From contig NZ_JAAKEB010000005.1 in the NCBI RefSeq assembly GCF_011038965.1, positions 1 through 64,000 on the forward strand: a stretch of DNA of 64,000 nucleotides, written 5' to 3'. Made by a program: the position numbers and the translations under genes. This DNA comes from Adlercreutzia sp. ZJ141 (lineage in GTDB: Bacteria > Actinomycetota > Coriobacteriia > Coriobacteriales > Eggerthellaceae). Numbering within the stretch: position 1 is the stretch's first letter; every line of letters starts with the position of its first letter. Positions 36,508 through 44,869 of the stretch are shown piece after piece. The notes beneath the pieces were generated by a model, which had not been told where the DNA came from, did not search any database, and saw nothing but the letters and a program-made list of their open reading frames with translations.

Positions 36508-37392
36508 TTACGCGCCTGCGGTCTTAAGCACCGCAAAGCCCTTGGGGTCAAGCACGGCATAGGCGAGCACTGCTTCGGTGCGGTATGCAACCTGGTTAGA
36601 ACCCTTCAAGTCATTGCCAGTGTTATCGGGATCGCCAAACTCAATCAGTTCGGAATACATATCGCGAACCATGCCCCACTTAATGAGCCCGAAATCGCCC
36701 ATGATCGCCTTGACGTTAGTCGGAGTCGTAGCCAAGCGTCCGTTGACGGTGCCCGACGCAGCCGCTGCAATACCATCAACACTACCCACATTCAAAGACA
36801 GCGGGATTTCCGGGTACAGGCGCATGCCCGTAGACGGAACGCGAATCTTGCGCAGTTCGCTCGCAAAGCGGCGAGACAACGCAAAACCGTTAATGTTGTA
36901 GTCGATAAGGGCGTCGGTCAGCGCATCAATATCAGCCGTGGGGTCATTGGTTGCCGTAACGGCAGTAGCACCCGTAGTAAGCGCGGTGTACCCATCAAGA
37001 GCAGCTCCCGTCTTGGGGTTGATCGCGTGGTAAACAATATAGTCAAGCGCACGACCAAGTGCCGCCGTCTGATCGGCGATGATGTTCGACACAATCTCAA
37101 GGCGGTTGTCCTCGTCTGCCCACTTCAACTCGTCAGATACGCGCGTAGTTGTAACAATCTTGGCACGCTTCGCAACAATCGGCGTGGTGTTAATGTCGTA
37201 GCTTGTCTTCTTTGCGCCCTCTGCCACAACCTCGGCTTCGGCGGTCGGATTAAACACCAAATAGGTGGTATCCGCAAATTTCTGCGGCGTGCTCGGGGAG
37301 AGCGCCGCAATGGTGGAGGTGTCCTTCACCTTGCCAAGAAGCTCGGTGACAACACTCTTGGGTAAGGTTACTTTCTCGGTTCCGTTTGCCAT
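36508..37392 (-). CDS. major capsid protein (HK97 fold)
   Basis: The 294-residue protein resembles HK97-type capsid proteins of Gram-positive siphophages, including VVAEGAKKTSYDINTTPIVAKRAKIVTTTRVSDEL (the E-loop and spine region) and a P-domain tail. It follows a scaffold gene, so it probably lacks a delta domain. The ATG at 37392 has GGAAG upstream. Confidence 0.9.
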   Translation of the reverse strand: MANGTEKVTLPKSVVTELLGKVKDTSTIAALSPSTPQKFADTTYLVFNPTAEAEVVAEGAKKTSYDINTTPIVAKRAKIVTTTRVSDELKWADEDNRLEIVSNIIADQTAALGRALDYIVYHAINPKTGAALDGYTALTTGATAVTATNDPTADIDALTDALIDYNINGFALSRRFASELRKIRVPSTGMRLYPEIPLSLNVGSVDGIAAAASGTVNGRLATTPTNVKAIMGDFGLIKWGMVRDMYSELIEFGDPDNTGNDLKGSNQVAYRTEAVLAYAVLDPKGFAVLKTAGA

Positions 37393-37406
37393 TTCTTCCA
37401 ACCTTT

Positions 37407-37901
37407 CTAGTTGTTACCGGTGAGCTTTCGCGCGAATTCGCGAAGCTCGTCATTTCCACCCGTCCCCTTATCAAAAGAGCCGGGGTCGGAGACTTTCGGG
37501 GCAGGCTTGGTCTTGAAATGGGCGAGCATCTTGTCAGCCCATGCACCCATTTCCTCTTCGGTTTCCCCGTTTAGTAGGTCAACCGGAACACCCTTCTCGC
37601 GTGCCACCTTTGCAGCTATCGACGCCCTTTGTTCGGCCTTTTCCTTCTCGTCAAGTTTGGCCTTAAGCTCTGCAATCTGCTGCTCAACGCTCTTTCCTCC
37701 GTTGCCTTGCAGTTTTGCAAGCTCTTCGGCGGCTTCCTTGTTTGACTTCGCCCGCGTTTCCCACTTGCGCGAGTTTGCCTTCGCCTGCTCGTAGAGCGCC
37801 TTGTAGTCGGGCTCCTGTTGCTGTCCGCCACCGTTTTGTTCGGCACCTTGCGCTGTGGCCTGTGCTCCGTCTTGTCCGGTGGTCTGCGTTCCGTCTGCCA
37901 T
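37407..37901 (-). CDS. phage scaffolding protein (DUF4355-like)
   Basis: The 164-residue protein is highly charged and coiled-coil forming. It has a Gln/Gly-rich N-terminus and a central helix (EQQIAELKAKLDEKEKAEQRASIAAKVAREKGVPVDLL) as in gp20-type capsid scaffolds. It lies directly before the capsid gene and guides procapsid assembly. The ribosome-binding site GGAAGGGAG is strong. Confidence 0.87.
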   Translation of the reverse strand: MADGTQTTGQDGAQATAQGAEQNGGGQQQEPDYKALYEQAKANSRKWETRAKSNKEAAEELAKLQGNGGKSVEQQIAELKAKLDEKEKAEQRASIAAKVAREKGVPVDLLNGETEEEMGAWADKMLAHFKTKPAPKVSDPGSFDKGTGGNDELREFARKLTGNN

Positions 37902-37914
37902 TTCGTCTCCCTTC

Positions 37915-38003
37915 CGCGCCGTGCGGCGCGAGTCGTGCCCTTACGGGCGATGAAAAATAAATGCCCGCGTGCGCGGGCATGAAAAAAGCGCCGTTCGGCG
38001 CTT
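37915..38003 (-). terminator. tandem hairpins/intrinsic terminators before the scaffold gene
   Basis: Read leftward, an 8-bp stem (37986-38003) followed by TTTTTT is succeeded by a perfect 9-bp stem ATGCCCGCG/CGCGGGCAT (37961-37980) followed by TTTATTTTT, then a third GC hairpin at 37915-37930 next to the scaffold ribosome-binding site. Two good terminators inside the late operon imply a control point between packaging and capsid genes, or reliance on antitermination. The 38004-38099 part of the spacer can also fold (AGCCA ... TGGCT). Confidence 0.75.
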
Positions 38004-38099
38004 AATCCCAAAAAGTACGGTACTATCATCTGCGAAGGAGCCACCCCCCGCCTGAACAAGGAGGGCAATGGCTAGCTCTTTTTTTTCTGATTCTTGAAG

Positions 38100-38267
38100 C
38101 TAATCAATATCAGCAAGTTTCACCTGGTTCGCTTTGAAAAACTCGTCTTCGTATGCATCGGGGCCATCTGGTGTTCTAAACTCAACAAGACAGTCACCGT
38201 TGTCGAAAAGTTCTATGATGTGGCCGATTCGTCCATCGGGCACGATAACCTCGTCGTATTCCTTCAT
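38100..38267 (-). CDS. small acidic protein, DUF4926-like, candidate immunity protein
   Basis: This 55-residue frame (too short for a 60-residue cut-off) begins MKEYDEVIVPDGRIGHIIEL and continues with CLVEFRTPDG ... KANQVKLADID. It is strongly acidic and has the small beta-barrel pattern of DUF4926. It starts 11 bp downstream of the MuF gene, whose C-terminus resembles DUF6883. In many bacteria DUF6883 and DUF4926 genes are neighbours, which suggests a toxin-immunity pair. That role is an inference. Confidence 0.65.
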   Translation of the reverse strand: MKEYDEVIVPDGRIGHIIELFDNGDCLVEFRTPDGPDAYEDEFFKANQVKLADID

Positions 38268-38277
38268 ATCGCACCGC

Positions 38278-39339
38278 CTACTTATTAACGTAGATTGAAG
38301 TCAATCTAAGTTTACCCTTTTTCTTATCCGTAATCCATCCTGCTTTGACTAATGCGCTTCTACCATCCTTACCATCCATCGTCATATGGGTCGTAAAGCG
38401 GTCGCCATATTCGTCCGTGTTTCTGCGTTCGGGCTCGTGTTCGGCAACATGGGCGTACATCCGCGCGGCAACCTCTGCGGCGTCTTTCGCGGTGTAGCCG
38501 AGGTATCCTGCAAAAGCTTTTGCCTTGTTTGCGTCGCCATCGGGTGAAAGGGCGTATCGCTCGAGTTTCGCCGACGTAATTTCGTAATCATCAAGCGCTT
38601 TCATCACACGATCGTATGGCTCACGCCCCTGAACAAACGCAGCCTTGAGTACTCTTTTGTCGAAGTCACTAACGCCCTGCATCTTGTCTATCTTATCGAA
38701 CCCTTTCCATTTTCGATACAGTTCGTCGGGGTCATAGCCTTCGACCTCCATGCCGGAAAACCCTGGCACAACCTTGCACCGGCAGCCGCGGTGAAAGTGG
38801 TTTCCTTCGCCCGCGGCGCTTGCCGACAGGTAAACAAACCCCCTACTTGCAAGCATGATGCAAAACGTGCACGTCTCGCTACCCATGGGCACACGCGCAT
38901 AACGTATCCCGTCGCGTTTCGCATTAATACGCATGGTCTGGTTTGCCCTGCGGCCAACTTGCTCGCTTGCTTGGTTCCCGCAGGCATCAGAAAACCCCGC
39001 GGTGTCGCCATCAAGATACTTGCGTATCTGATAGCGAACTTCACGCTCCACGTATGCAGAAACATCTGATGTGTCTATTACCGCTGAATCTATCGTAACG
39101 CCCGCTGATTCGGCCATTTCATCGTACAAATCAGCTGCAAGAGACGATGCACCGTCACCATAGGTAAGCACTGCATCGTTTACTTGCTCTATAGCGAATT
39201 CGCGCACCGATTCAGCTGAAACGCGAGGAAAAGCAGCCAAATATGCTTCAATGCGTTTTCTCACATGGTCATACGCTGCCCCCTCAAGTTTCGCAAGACG
39301 TGCGTCGTATTCACTAAGCGCCTTCCTGGACAGCCGCAT
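38278..39339 (-). CDS. minor head protein (MuF/VG15-like) with C-terminal toxin-like domain
   Basis: The 353-residue protein has two parts. Residues 1-200 resemble phage minor capsid proteins, with the diagnostic CTFC (157-160) and HRGCRC (183-188) metal-binding motif. Residues about 255-353 are a separate domain (KLERYALSP, NKAKAFAGYLGYTAKDAAEV, DEYGDRF, SALVKAGWI, LRLTSIYV) that matches my memory of DUF6883. Temperate phages of Gram-positive bacteria often fuse polymorphic toxins to MuF proteins. The small acidic gene directly downstream would be the immunity partner. It overlaps the portal gene by 26 bp. Confidence 0.82.
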   Translation of the reverse strand: MRLSRKALSEYDARLAKLEGAAYDHVRKRIEAYLAAFPRVSAESVREFAIEQVNDAVLTYGDGASSLAADLYDEMAESAGVTIDSAVIDTSDVSAYVEREVRYQIRKYLDGDTAGFSDACGNQASEQVGRRANQTMRINAKRDGIRYARVPMGSETCTFCIMLASRGFVYLSASAAGEGNHFHRGCRCKVVPGFSGMEVEGYDPDELYRKWKGFDKIDKMQGVSDFDKRVLKAAFVQGREPYDRVMKALDDYEITSAKLERYALSPDGDANKAKAFAGYLGYTAKDAAEVAARMYAHVAEHEPERRNTDEYGDRFTTHMTMDGKDGRSALVKAGWITDKKKGKLRLTSIYVNK

Positions 39340-40738
39340 TGCTATCCTCCGTTCCGCCTGCGATCAGCTGCTCAACAACCGCACGACCTTGCGCTCGTCG
39401 GCTGTCGGAATTGATGCGCTTAATCTGATCTGCCGTATACCCCAACATCTCAAGCGAAACATCAGAGTTTGCTATCTTCGGAATGCTCTGCACTTGCTTC
39501 AAGAGCGCATCAGACTGACTTACCACAGAAGGGTAGGCCGCTGGTAAGAAGTTAGCAGTAACGTTGTAACCAGCGTCTCGCTCTGTGGCAAAGTCGGTGC
39601 CATGCAGTACCGCAAGCGCCATGTAAGCCACGTTGCGAAGCGCACTTCCGTTGTCGCGGTTCATGTTTCGCGCATCTATAACAAGCGGCTCAAGAGACGC
39701 CGCTATAGCATCCGACGAACTCGGGTTATCATTTGACACTCCAAAGAACGAAACGGGCACATTGGTTACTGCCGACATCTGACACGCAAGCTGCCGCAAG
39801 TACTCCGTCAGTGGCGCCATTTGAAGTTGTGCCGACTGCCACACGGTCGGCCTGTCACCGTCGGCGTCTTTGGTGATCTCGTTTACCGCTCCCATGCTTG
39901 CGTCAAACTTGTTGCCACCGTCGGTAACACGCTTATACGTTCCAAGTAGCCAAATCTGCGGAAGCGTTGACGACTCTGCGGCTACCTCCATACGGGCTCG
40001 CTGGCGAATTGCGTCGTCGGTGATACTCATCACCGAGCGTGTGATTCGAGACGTGCCGAACGGACGCTCAAGCGTAGGGCCATAAGGCATGTGCTCCATA
40101 AGCGGGCGCCCCATGGAGTGCTCCAAGTATTCAGCCCTCCATGCTCCACCACGAAAACGCAGCGAGATAATCGCGTCTGCGGTGTAAACGTCAATGGCCA
40201 TAGGAACACGCTCGCCACCACGCGCCTTCGACTCGACCATGACAAGCCCCGCGCGAATTGTCTTGCTAGAGTCATCCCAAACAGCACTCGCAGCAGTCGC
40301 TGGATAAGCACTAATAACCGGCCTGGCGTCATCGCCGCTTGTCACCGTCCAGAAACCGCAACAATGCTTAAGAGCACCAATGAGATTCTTCCGATAGAGT
40401 TCGTTTAATCCATTCGCGGCGCATATCTCCATAAGTTCGGCCTGCACAACCTCATCCGATGCGGTAAAGCCGTCAAGCACGCTGCGGTCAGCCAGGGCAT
40501 GAACCGCCTTGCGCGGCCAGTCAACACGTGGATCAATCTTTTTTGCCAAGCTATCTGGCATTGAGATTCCTAAGTCCTTCACGCGAACATGGCAAAGGTA
40601 GTAATCTTCACGCAGCAGGTTACGCCTGCGCTTCTTACGCCACACATCTACCAGTTCTTTTACCAGATCACGATCTTCGGGAAGAAGCCCCGAAGCGTTT
40701 GAAACGCCTGTTGCGAGATTCAAGTTGATGTCGTTCAT
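39314..40738 (-). CDS. portal protein (SPP1 gp6-like)
   Basis: The 474-residue protein lies between terminase and MuF genes and has portal features: GVSNDNPSSSDAIAASLEPLV in the C-terminal half, an N-terminal YYLCHVRVKDLG and a TRDVP-type wing (TSRITRSVMSITDDAIRQRA). It forms the dodecameric ring at the packaging vertex. The ATG at 40738 has GGAGG 10 nt upstream; a TTG 3 bp earlier is an alternative. Confidence 0.9.
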   Translation of the reverse strand: MNDINLNLATGVSNASGLLPEDRDLVKELVDVWRKKRRRNLLREDYYLCHVRVKDLGISMPDSLAKKIDPRVDWPRKAVHALADRSVLDGFTASDEVVQAELMEICAANGLNELYRKNLIGALKHCCGFWTVTSGDDARPVISAYPATAASAVWDDSSKTIRAGLVMVESKARGGERVPMAIDVYTADAIISLRFRGGAWRAEYLEHSMGRPLMEHMPYGPTLERPFGTSRITRSVMSITDDAIRQRARMEVAAESSTLPQIWLLGTYKRVTDGGNKFDASMGAVNEITKDADGDRPTVWQSAQLQMAPLTEYLRQLACQMSAVTNVPVSFFGVSNDNPSSSDAIAASLEPLVIDARNMNRDNGSALRNVAYMALAVLHGTDFATERDAGYNVTANFLPAAYPSVVSQSDALLKQVQSIPKIANSDVSLEMLGYTADQIKRINSDSRRAQGRAVVEQLIAGGTEDSNAAVQEGA

Positions 40739-42231
40739 CAAAAGCTCGCCTCCTGTACTCTTCCTGGGTCACGCTTTGTTGTTCGTGCTGCGTAAAGCGC
40801 AAGTGATACCGACTCAATGGGGGCAGACACACTATCTGGGCCATCACCAAAGCCCCAGCCCCCGTTCTTTCCTATGTCACGCTTGATCGATCTTGTAGCC
40901 GATTCATCAAGCGCAGGGGATGCGATATGCGTAAGCGTTTTCGAACAAATTTCGTCGCGAAGCATCGTTGCTGCTGCCTGCACAACCGCAGACGAACCTT
41001 GCATGATCGCCTTCTTTGGAAACCCACCATCATTCAGGCGCTGAATCAATGCATCCGCGCCAGATTTGCCGTCAATACACACAGCCGCTATCTCGGCGGC
41101 GTTGCGTAGCAACATGTCCGATACACCGGCGGTTCCGCCACTCGCTCCTTGTACGTCGTACAGCTCTACGTATGAGCCTGCGCCCCTTTCGGCGCGCGCC
41201 CACGATATAGCAACTATTGCGCCGTCGGGGCTGAACTTAACGCCGAAGGCAAGCTTGCCGCCTGCCATGGGAGCATCTGTCTCGCACGCTTTCCACGCGG
41301 CGGCATCAATCGCCGAAGCCGCCGTTGTTCCTGGCAACCAATAGCCGAAATACTCCTGGGCTGCCGCAAGATCATCAGGCAGCATTGCGCGAATACCGGC
41401 GCTGATTGCATTAATGTCGGCATGGCCCGACGCAAGCGAAGGGTTAACCTCATACAATCGCGCTTCATCGCGCACGTCCCCAATTTCTGGCGCACCCCAT
41501 TCAACCCACGACAGATCATCGCCGCATGCATCCCCAAGCGCTTCTGTCCGCATCTGCATGAAGTTCGTTGCCGGGCTTCCAGCTCGCGTTGGTGTGCCCA
41601 GATAAATTGCCTGGAAGTTATGCTTTGCCCCAGACGAAGTGGTGGGCATAATTGCCTGCACGTGTTCTGGCATAAGCTCCTGCGCTTCGTCATACACAAC
41701 AACATCGAAGCTATAACCAAGACCAGCAGATTTCGTACGCGTAGAAAACGCAATTACGCCGCCGCCTTTAAATTCGTATGACTCCTGGGCAGTTTTCGAA
41801 CACGCAGCGGTAACAAGCCGATTGAACGCTTTAATACCGTAGTTGTCATCCGGTCTTCGCCCGAGAATCTTTCTAAACCTGTCAAGCATCTCGCAGGTAG
41901 TCGAGTAGTTATGATCTGTCCAAAGCACCTTGTAACCCATCATGCAGGCAAGAAAAATAACCCACACAATGCCGTTGACTGATTTTCCGGCCTGGCGCGG
42001 AACAGATGCGCCGTTTCTGCGGTGAACCCATTGTCCGAGCGCATCAAATGCCGACCAGACAGCAATAACGTCTACTTGCCAGTCAAGCAAGCTATACCCC
42101 GCAAGCCTTGCTGTTTCTCTAACCTCTTCCACAAGGTTACCCGCGCCGAACCCTTGTGTTACCCAGTGCCTAGGATGGCATCCGTCGCGCGATTGATTCG
42201 GCAACGGCATCGAGCGCGATTGCTGCTTCAT
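40738..42231 (-). CDS. terminase large subunit
   Basis: The 497-residue motor has the ATPase Walker A-like loop (ASVPRQAGKS), Walker B VVYDEAQE and the coupling motif IYLGTPTRAG. A C-terminal RNase H-like nuclease (FGVKFSPDGA, VCIDGKSGADALIQ, ending SVSLALYAARTT) cuts the concatemer. It packages DNA through the portal. ATG 42231 is the likely start; the frame is open up to 42258. It overlaps the small subunit gene by about 60 bp. Confidence 0.92.
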   Translation of the reverse strand: MKQQSRSMPLPNQSRDGCHPRHWVTQGFGAGNLVEEVRETARLAGYSLLDWQVDVIAVWSAFDALGQWVHRRNGASVPRQAGKSVNGIVWVIFLACMMGYKVLWTDHNYSTTCEMLDRFRKILGRRPDDNYGIKAFNRLVTAACSKTAQESYEFKGGGVIAFSTRTKSAGLGYSFDVVVYDEAQELMPEHVQAIMPTTSSGAKHNFQAIYLGTPTRAGSPATNFMQMRTEALGDACGDDLSWVEWGAPEIGDVRDEARLYEVNPSLASGHADINAISAGIRAMLPDDLAAAQEYFGYWLPGTTAASAIDAAAWKACETDAPMAGGKLAFGVKFSPDGAIVAISWARAERGAGSYVELYDVQGASGGTAGVSDMLLRNAAEIAAVCIDGKSGADALIQRLNDGGFPKKAIMQGSSAVVQAAATMLRDEICSKTLTHIASPALDESATRSIKRDIGKNGGWGFGDGPDSVSAPIESVSLALYAARTTKRDPGRVQEASF

Positions 42232-42571
42232 CTTGCGGGTCACCCTCCATTCTCTCAACTGACTCTACCGTTGCTCGATACTCGCGAGCGAGCGAAGCCA
42301 TCTCTTTTGGGCCCGCCTCTTTGAGCGATTCTCTAAGCATGTCGCGAAGCTCTTTTAAGCGCGAAAGCGAGTCCTGTGGGTCGTTTACAGCAATGCTGTT
42401 TTTTACCTCCTGTCGTTTACACTTTTCACGCAGCCCTTCTTTGTTCACAATGCCGCTCACGCACGTACGTGATCGACCAATGTTTCTCGCGATTTCAGAT
42501 ATGCTCATCTGCGGAAACTTTGAGCGCACATATTCGCGCTCCATTTCCGTAACTGCTCCTTTTGTCCGCAT
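42170..42571 (-). CDS. terminase small subunit-like DNA-binding protein
   Basis: The 133-residue protein has an N-terminal helix-turn-helix (MSISEIARNIGRSRTCVSGIVNKEG) and a C-terminal helical oligomerisation region. It is immediately upstream of terL. It should recognise the cos/pac region, which probably lies in the adjacent 42572-42769 spacer. Confidence 0.75.
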   Translation of the reverse strand: MRTKGAVTEMEREYVRSKFPQMSISEIARNIGRSRTCVSGIVNKEGLREKCKRQEVKNSIAVNDPQDSLSRLKELRDMLRESLKEAGPKEMASLAREYRATVESVERMEGDPQDEAAIALDAVAESIARRMPS

Positions 42572-42769
42572 GCAAACCCCCTTTCCGTTTACACCCTAAA
42601 AGGCGTGAGAAAAAAAGGCCGTATGGCTCCGGGGTGGCCGGTAGGTACGGGGAGAGGGTAAGCCCCCCGGTTGTTCTCTATTTTTCTCGTTCTGAATCAG
42701 GCACTCTTCAAAAAAAGAAAGTGCTGCTTGCTTATCCTGGAGAAGTGTCGTCAATAACGCTTCTCTTAT
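42572..42769. other. non-coding packaging-site candidate (cos/pac)
   Basis: No gene is seen between terS and HNH. The region contains inverted arms GTTCTGAAT/ATTCAGAAC about 70 bp apart, a hairpin around GCACTTTC ... GAAGAGTGC between them, and a GGGG/CCCC-rich segment at 42630-42680. An HNH gene next to terS is the hallmark of cos phages, so this spacer is the best place for the cos site. The exact cut cannot be read from sequence. Confidence 0.45.
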
Positions 42770-43066
42770 TCAGAACAGGCGCGTCCGAACTATTGGCAGG
42801 GCTGTTGCGCTGGCGTCACCCGGCATTCGGCAACCTTTGCGTTGGTTACAAATGCGGTGTGCGGCGTCAACGTTGGTGTAATCGTACGGGTCACCACCAC
42901 GCGCGATCGGAACCACATGGTCAAGCTCGAAGCTCCACGGGTCACCCGGTGGCAGTGAGTAATCAATAGGCTGTTTGCACAAATGGCACGGCCTGCCTTC
43001 TGCACGCAAACGCGCTCGCATCTTGCGGGTGGCGTTACCGTTTGAGCTCCAGCGTTGGCGACTCAT
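42770..43066 (-). CDS. HNH endonuclease
   Basis: The 98-residue protein has a zinc-ribbon CxxC (CHLC), the HNH core ELDHVVPIARGGDPYDYTNVDAAHRICNQRK, and a second Cys (KGC). Phage HNH proteins next to terminase are needed for cos cleavage together with the terminase. It starts in a 4-bp overlap with the upstream gene. Confidence 0.9.
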   Translation of the reverse strand: MSRQRWSSNGNATRKMRARLRAEGRPCHLCKQPIDYSLPPGDPWSFELDHVVPIARGGDPYDYTNVDAAHRICNQRKGCRMPGDASATALPIVRTRLF

Positions 43067-43272
43067 GATTCGCCCCTCATATACTCATCCATGGGCGCAT
43101 GCTTAATCTTATTGTGCTCCCTGATGTCGCGCATAAAACTTGGCGACGGGCCGAGACAATCAAACTGTTGGCATGAGCGCGGCGCTGGTTCACCACATGC
43201 GCGCAGCATGGCGCAACTCATTGAGGTGTCAAAGCGCAACGCTGAACTAATCATGTAGTCAATCGTTACCAT
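43063..43272 (-). CDS. hypothetical Cys-containing phage protein
   Basis: The 69-residue protein starts at 43272 behind a near-perfect ribosome-binding site (CAGGAGGTGGCT). It overlaps the HNH gene (ATGA). It has scattered Cys residues but no recognised motif. Coupling to HNH suggests a packaging- or late-stage role. Confidence 0.55.
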   Translation of the reverse strand: MVTIDYMISSALRFDTSMSCAMLRACGEPAPRSCQQFDCLGPSPSFMRDIREHNKIKHAPMDEYMRGES

Positions 43273-43410
43273 AGCCACCTCCTGACGTTCTATTCAGTAA
43301 GGGCAAAATAAAAGCCGCCCACCCGGACGGCCTTACTTGAACTTCTCGACGATAGCAAAATAGCACGGAACATACGGACATTTACGGACATCTTTTCATA
43401 CACATTTCCA

Positions 43411-43884
43411 TCACATAGTCACAGCATCGGGAAATAACCCCGATTTGAACTGCTCGGGGATCATCGGGTACAGTTCACGCACGCCACCATCTGCAATACG
43501 ACAAGCCTGCTTTGCGCTGTAGCCGATCTCATCTCCCACAGCATTCCATGTAAGCCCATCTACCTCATGCAACCACATTGCACGCCGCCCTAGAAAACCA
43601 GCCGAGCACATGCGCTTTGCTGCGGCAACCTCGGCATGATTTGCTCGTACAAGTTCTGACCACTCTCTTTCAAGGTCGACAAGCTGCACAACCATATCAG
43701 CTGTCGAGCAGCCTTGACCACCTGATGTTATATCGTCGAAACTCACGCCTGCCACACCTTCGGCACGCTCACGAATGGTACGGATACGACGCTCGGCGTC
43801 ACGGATATCGGCGTCAAGTGCGCGAATATGATGCATCCAAGCTCTCACGCACTCCCGCATAACGTATATATCGTGTTCTTCCAT
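43411..43884 (-). CDS. ArpU/RinA-like late transcription regulator
   Basis: The 157-residue protein starts near MEEHDIYVMRECVRAW and ends in a sigma-like helix-turn-helix (VDGLTWNAVGDEIGYSAKQACRIADGGVRELYP). It has the layout of the DUF1492/ArpU/RinA regulators that switch on phage late genes and lies just before the packaging module. The frame extends upstream to 44016 but without support. A hairpin overlaps its start region (43885-43955). Confidence 0.72.
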   Translation of the reverse strand: MEEHDIYVMRECVRAWMHHIRALDADIRDAERRIRTIRERAEGVAGVSFDDITSGGQGCSTADMVVQLVDLEREWSELVRANHAEVAAAKRMCSAGFLGRRAMWLHEVDGLTWNAVGDEIGYSAKQACRIADGGVRELYPMIPEQFKSGLFPDAVTM

Positions 43885-43963
43885 GAGCACCCCCAACATG
43901 TTGCGGTACAATTCCCGTACTTGCTCGGGACCCTCAATATGTTGGGGGTTCTTTTTTTTGTCG

Positions 43964-44077
43964 TTACGTCGCAGCAACTCCAAGGCAGGCGCAGGCCGCA
44001 GAGAAAAGAATGCCAATCCACCTGGCTATCTGGAAAGCAGCAAGGAATAACCCAGCAGCCATAAGTATGAACAGCAC
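43964..44077 (-). CDS. 37-residue hydrophobic peptide
   Basis: A GTG start at 44077 sits 5 nt after GGAGGT. The peptide (LFILMAAGLFLAAFQIARWI ...) is nearly all hydrophobic, with one or two membrane helices. The frame extends upstream as MMRSHLP... to give 54 residues, so the start is uncertain. It is unrecognised; it could be a small phage membrane peptide. Confidence 0.45.
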   Translation of the reverse strand: MLFILMAAGLFLAAFQIARWIGILFSAACACLGVAAT

Positions 44078-44153
44078 AGCGCACCTCCAATTACATGGCT
44101 CACGATCGGGAAGATGAGATCGCATCATTCACTCACAACCTTCATGGTTATAC

Positions 44154-44597
44154 CTAACCAATACCCGTGCTACCGAAGCCACCAGTGCCGCGCTCGGTTT
44201 CACTCAATGAATCAACCGGCACCAACTCGCACGGCACGTATGGCATAACAACCAACTGGCAAACACGGGTGCCAGCATCAAGCGTTATGGTTTCATCGGA
44301 CGTGTTAACAAGACTTGCACCGATCTCGCCACGGTAGCCCGAATCAATAACGCCCACGCTATTTGAAAGCGTGATGCCGTGTTTTGTCGCAAGGCCGCTG
44401 CGCGGAAACACAAGCCCCACGCACCCCTGCGGAATCTCAACAGCAACACCGGTGCCGATGTTAACACGCTGCCCGGGCTCCAATGTCACATCATGCTTAA
44501 TGCGCAAGTCAAGACCTGCGTCACCTTCATGCGCGTAGCTTGGCGGCTCCATGCCATCAGTTATACGAACATTCATCTTCCGCTCTTTGAGTTTCAT
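44154..44597 (-). CDS. dut: dUTP diphosphatase
   Basis: The 147-residue trimeric dUTPase has all five motifs in order: AGLDLR, PRSGLATKHG, GVIDSGYRGEI, RVCQLVV and RGTGGFGSTG. It removes dUTP during phage DNA synthesis. The start codon overlaps the upstream gene (ATGA). It is complete. Confidence 0.96.
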   Translation of the reverse strand: MKLKERKMNVRITDGMEPPSYAHEGDAGLDLRIKHDVTLEPGQRVNIGTGVAVEIPQGCVGLVFPRSGLATKHGITLSNSVGVIDSGYRGEIGASLVNTSDETITLDAGTRVCQLVVMPYVPCELVPVDSLSETERGTGGFGSTGIG

Positions 44598-44869
44598 TGT
44601 CGTATCACCTTTACATCCTTGACTGCTTCAAGTATCTGCCGCTCTACAGCTTGTGCTCGCTTGATTGCTTGCGGCAAATCGTACGTTCCCTCAAGAAACC
44701 GAAGCTCCCGCTCATACACGTCTTTCAAGGCAGAAGCGAAGTTTTGGTAATAACGCCCCGTGGATTTCCATTTATAGTTTCCGTCTTTGCCTTTAGAAAG
44801 CATCCAGAGCTGCCAGTTGAGCGAATCCATCGGACGTAGCTCATAGGTGTCTAAGATTCTCACGACCAT
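44594..44869 (-). CDS. hypothetical phage protein (DUF5405-like)
   Basis: The 91-residue protein has the short pattern YELRPMDSLNWQLWMLSKGKD ... KWKSTGRYYQNFASALKDVYERELR seen in small phage proteins of the DUF5405 type: two strands followed by helices. It is coupled by overlap to dut and to the upstream gene. Function unknown. Confidence 0.6.
   Translation of the reverse strand: MVVRILDTYELRPMDSLNWQLWMLSKGKDGNYKWKSTGRYYQNFASALKDVYERELRFLEGTYDLPQAIKRAQAVERQILEAVKDVKVIRQ

Noticed and set aside
36424-37365. 313-codon plus-strand frame opposite the capsid gene
   Set aside because: It is antisense to an HK97-type capsid gene with good family resemblance. The product is low-complexity and basic.
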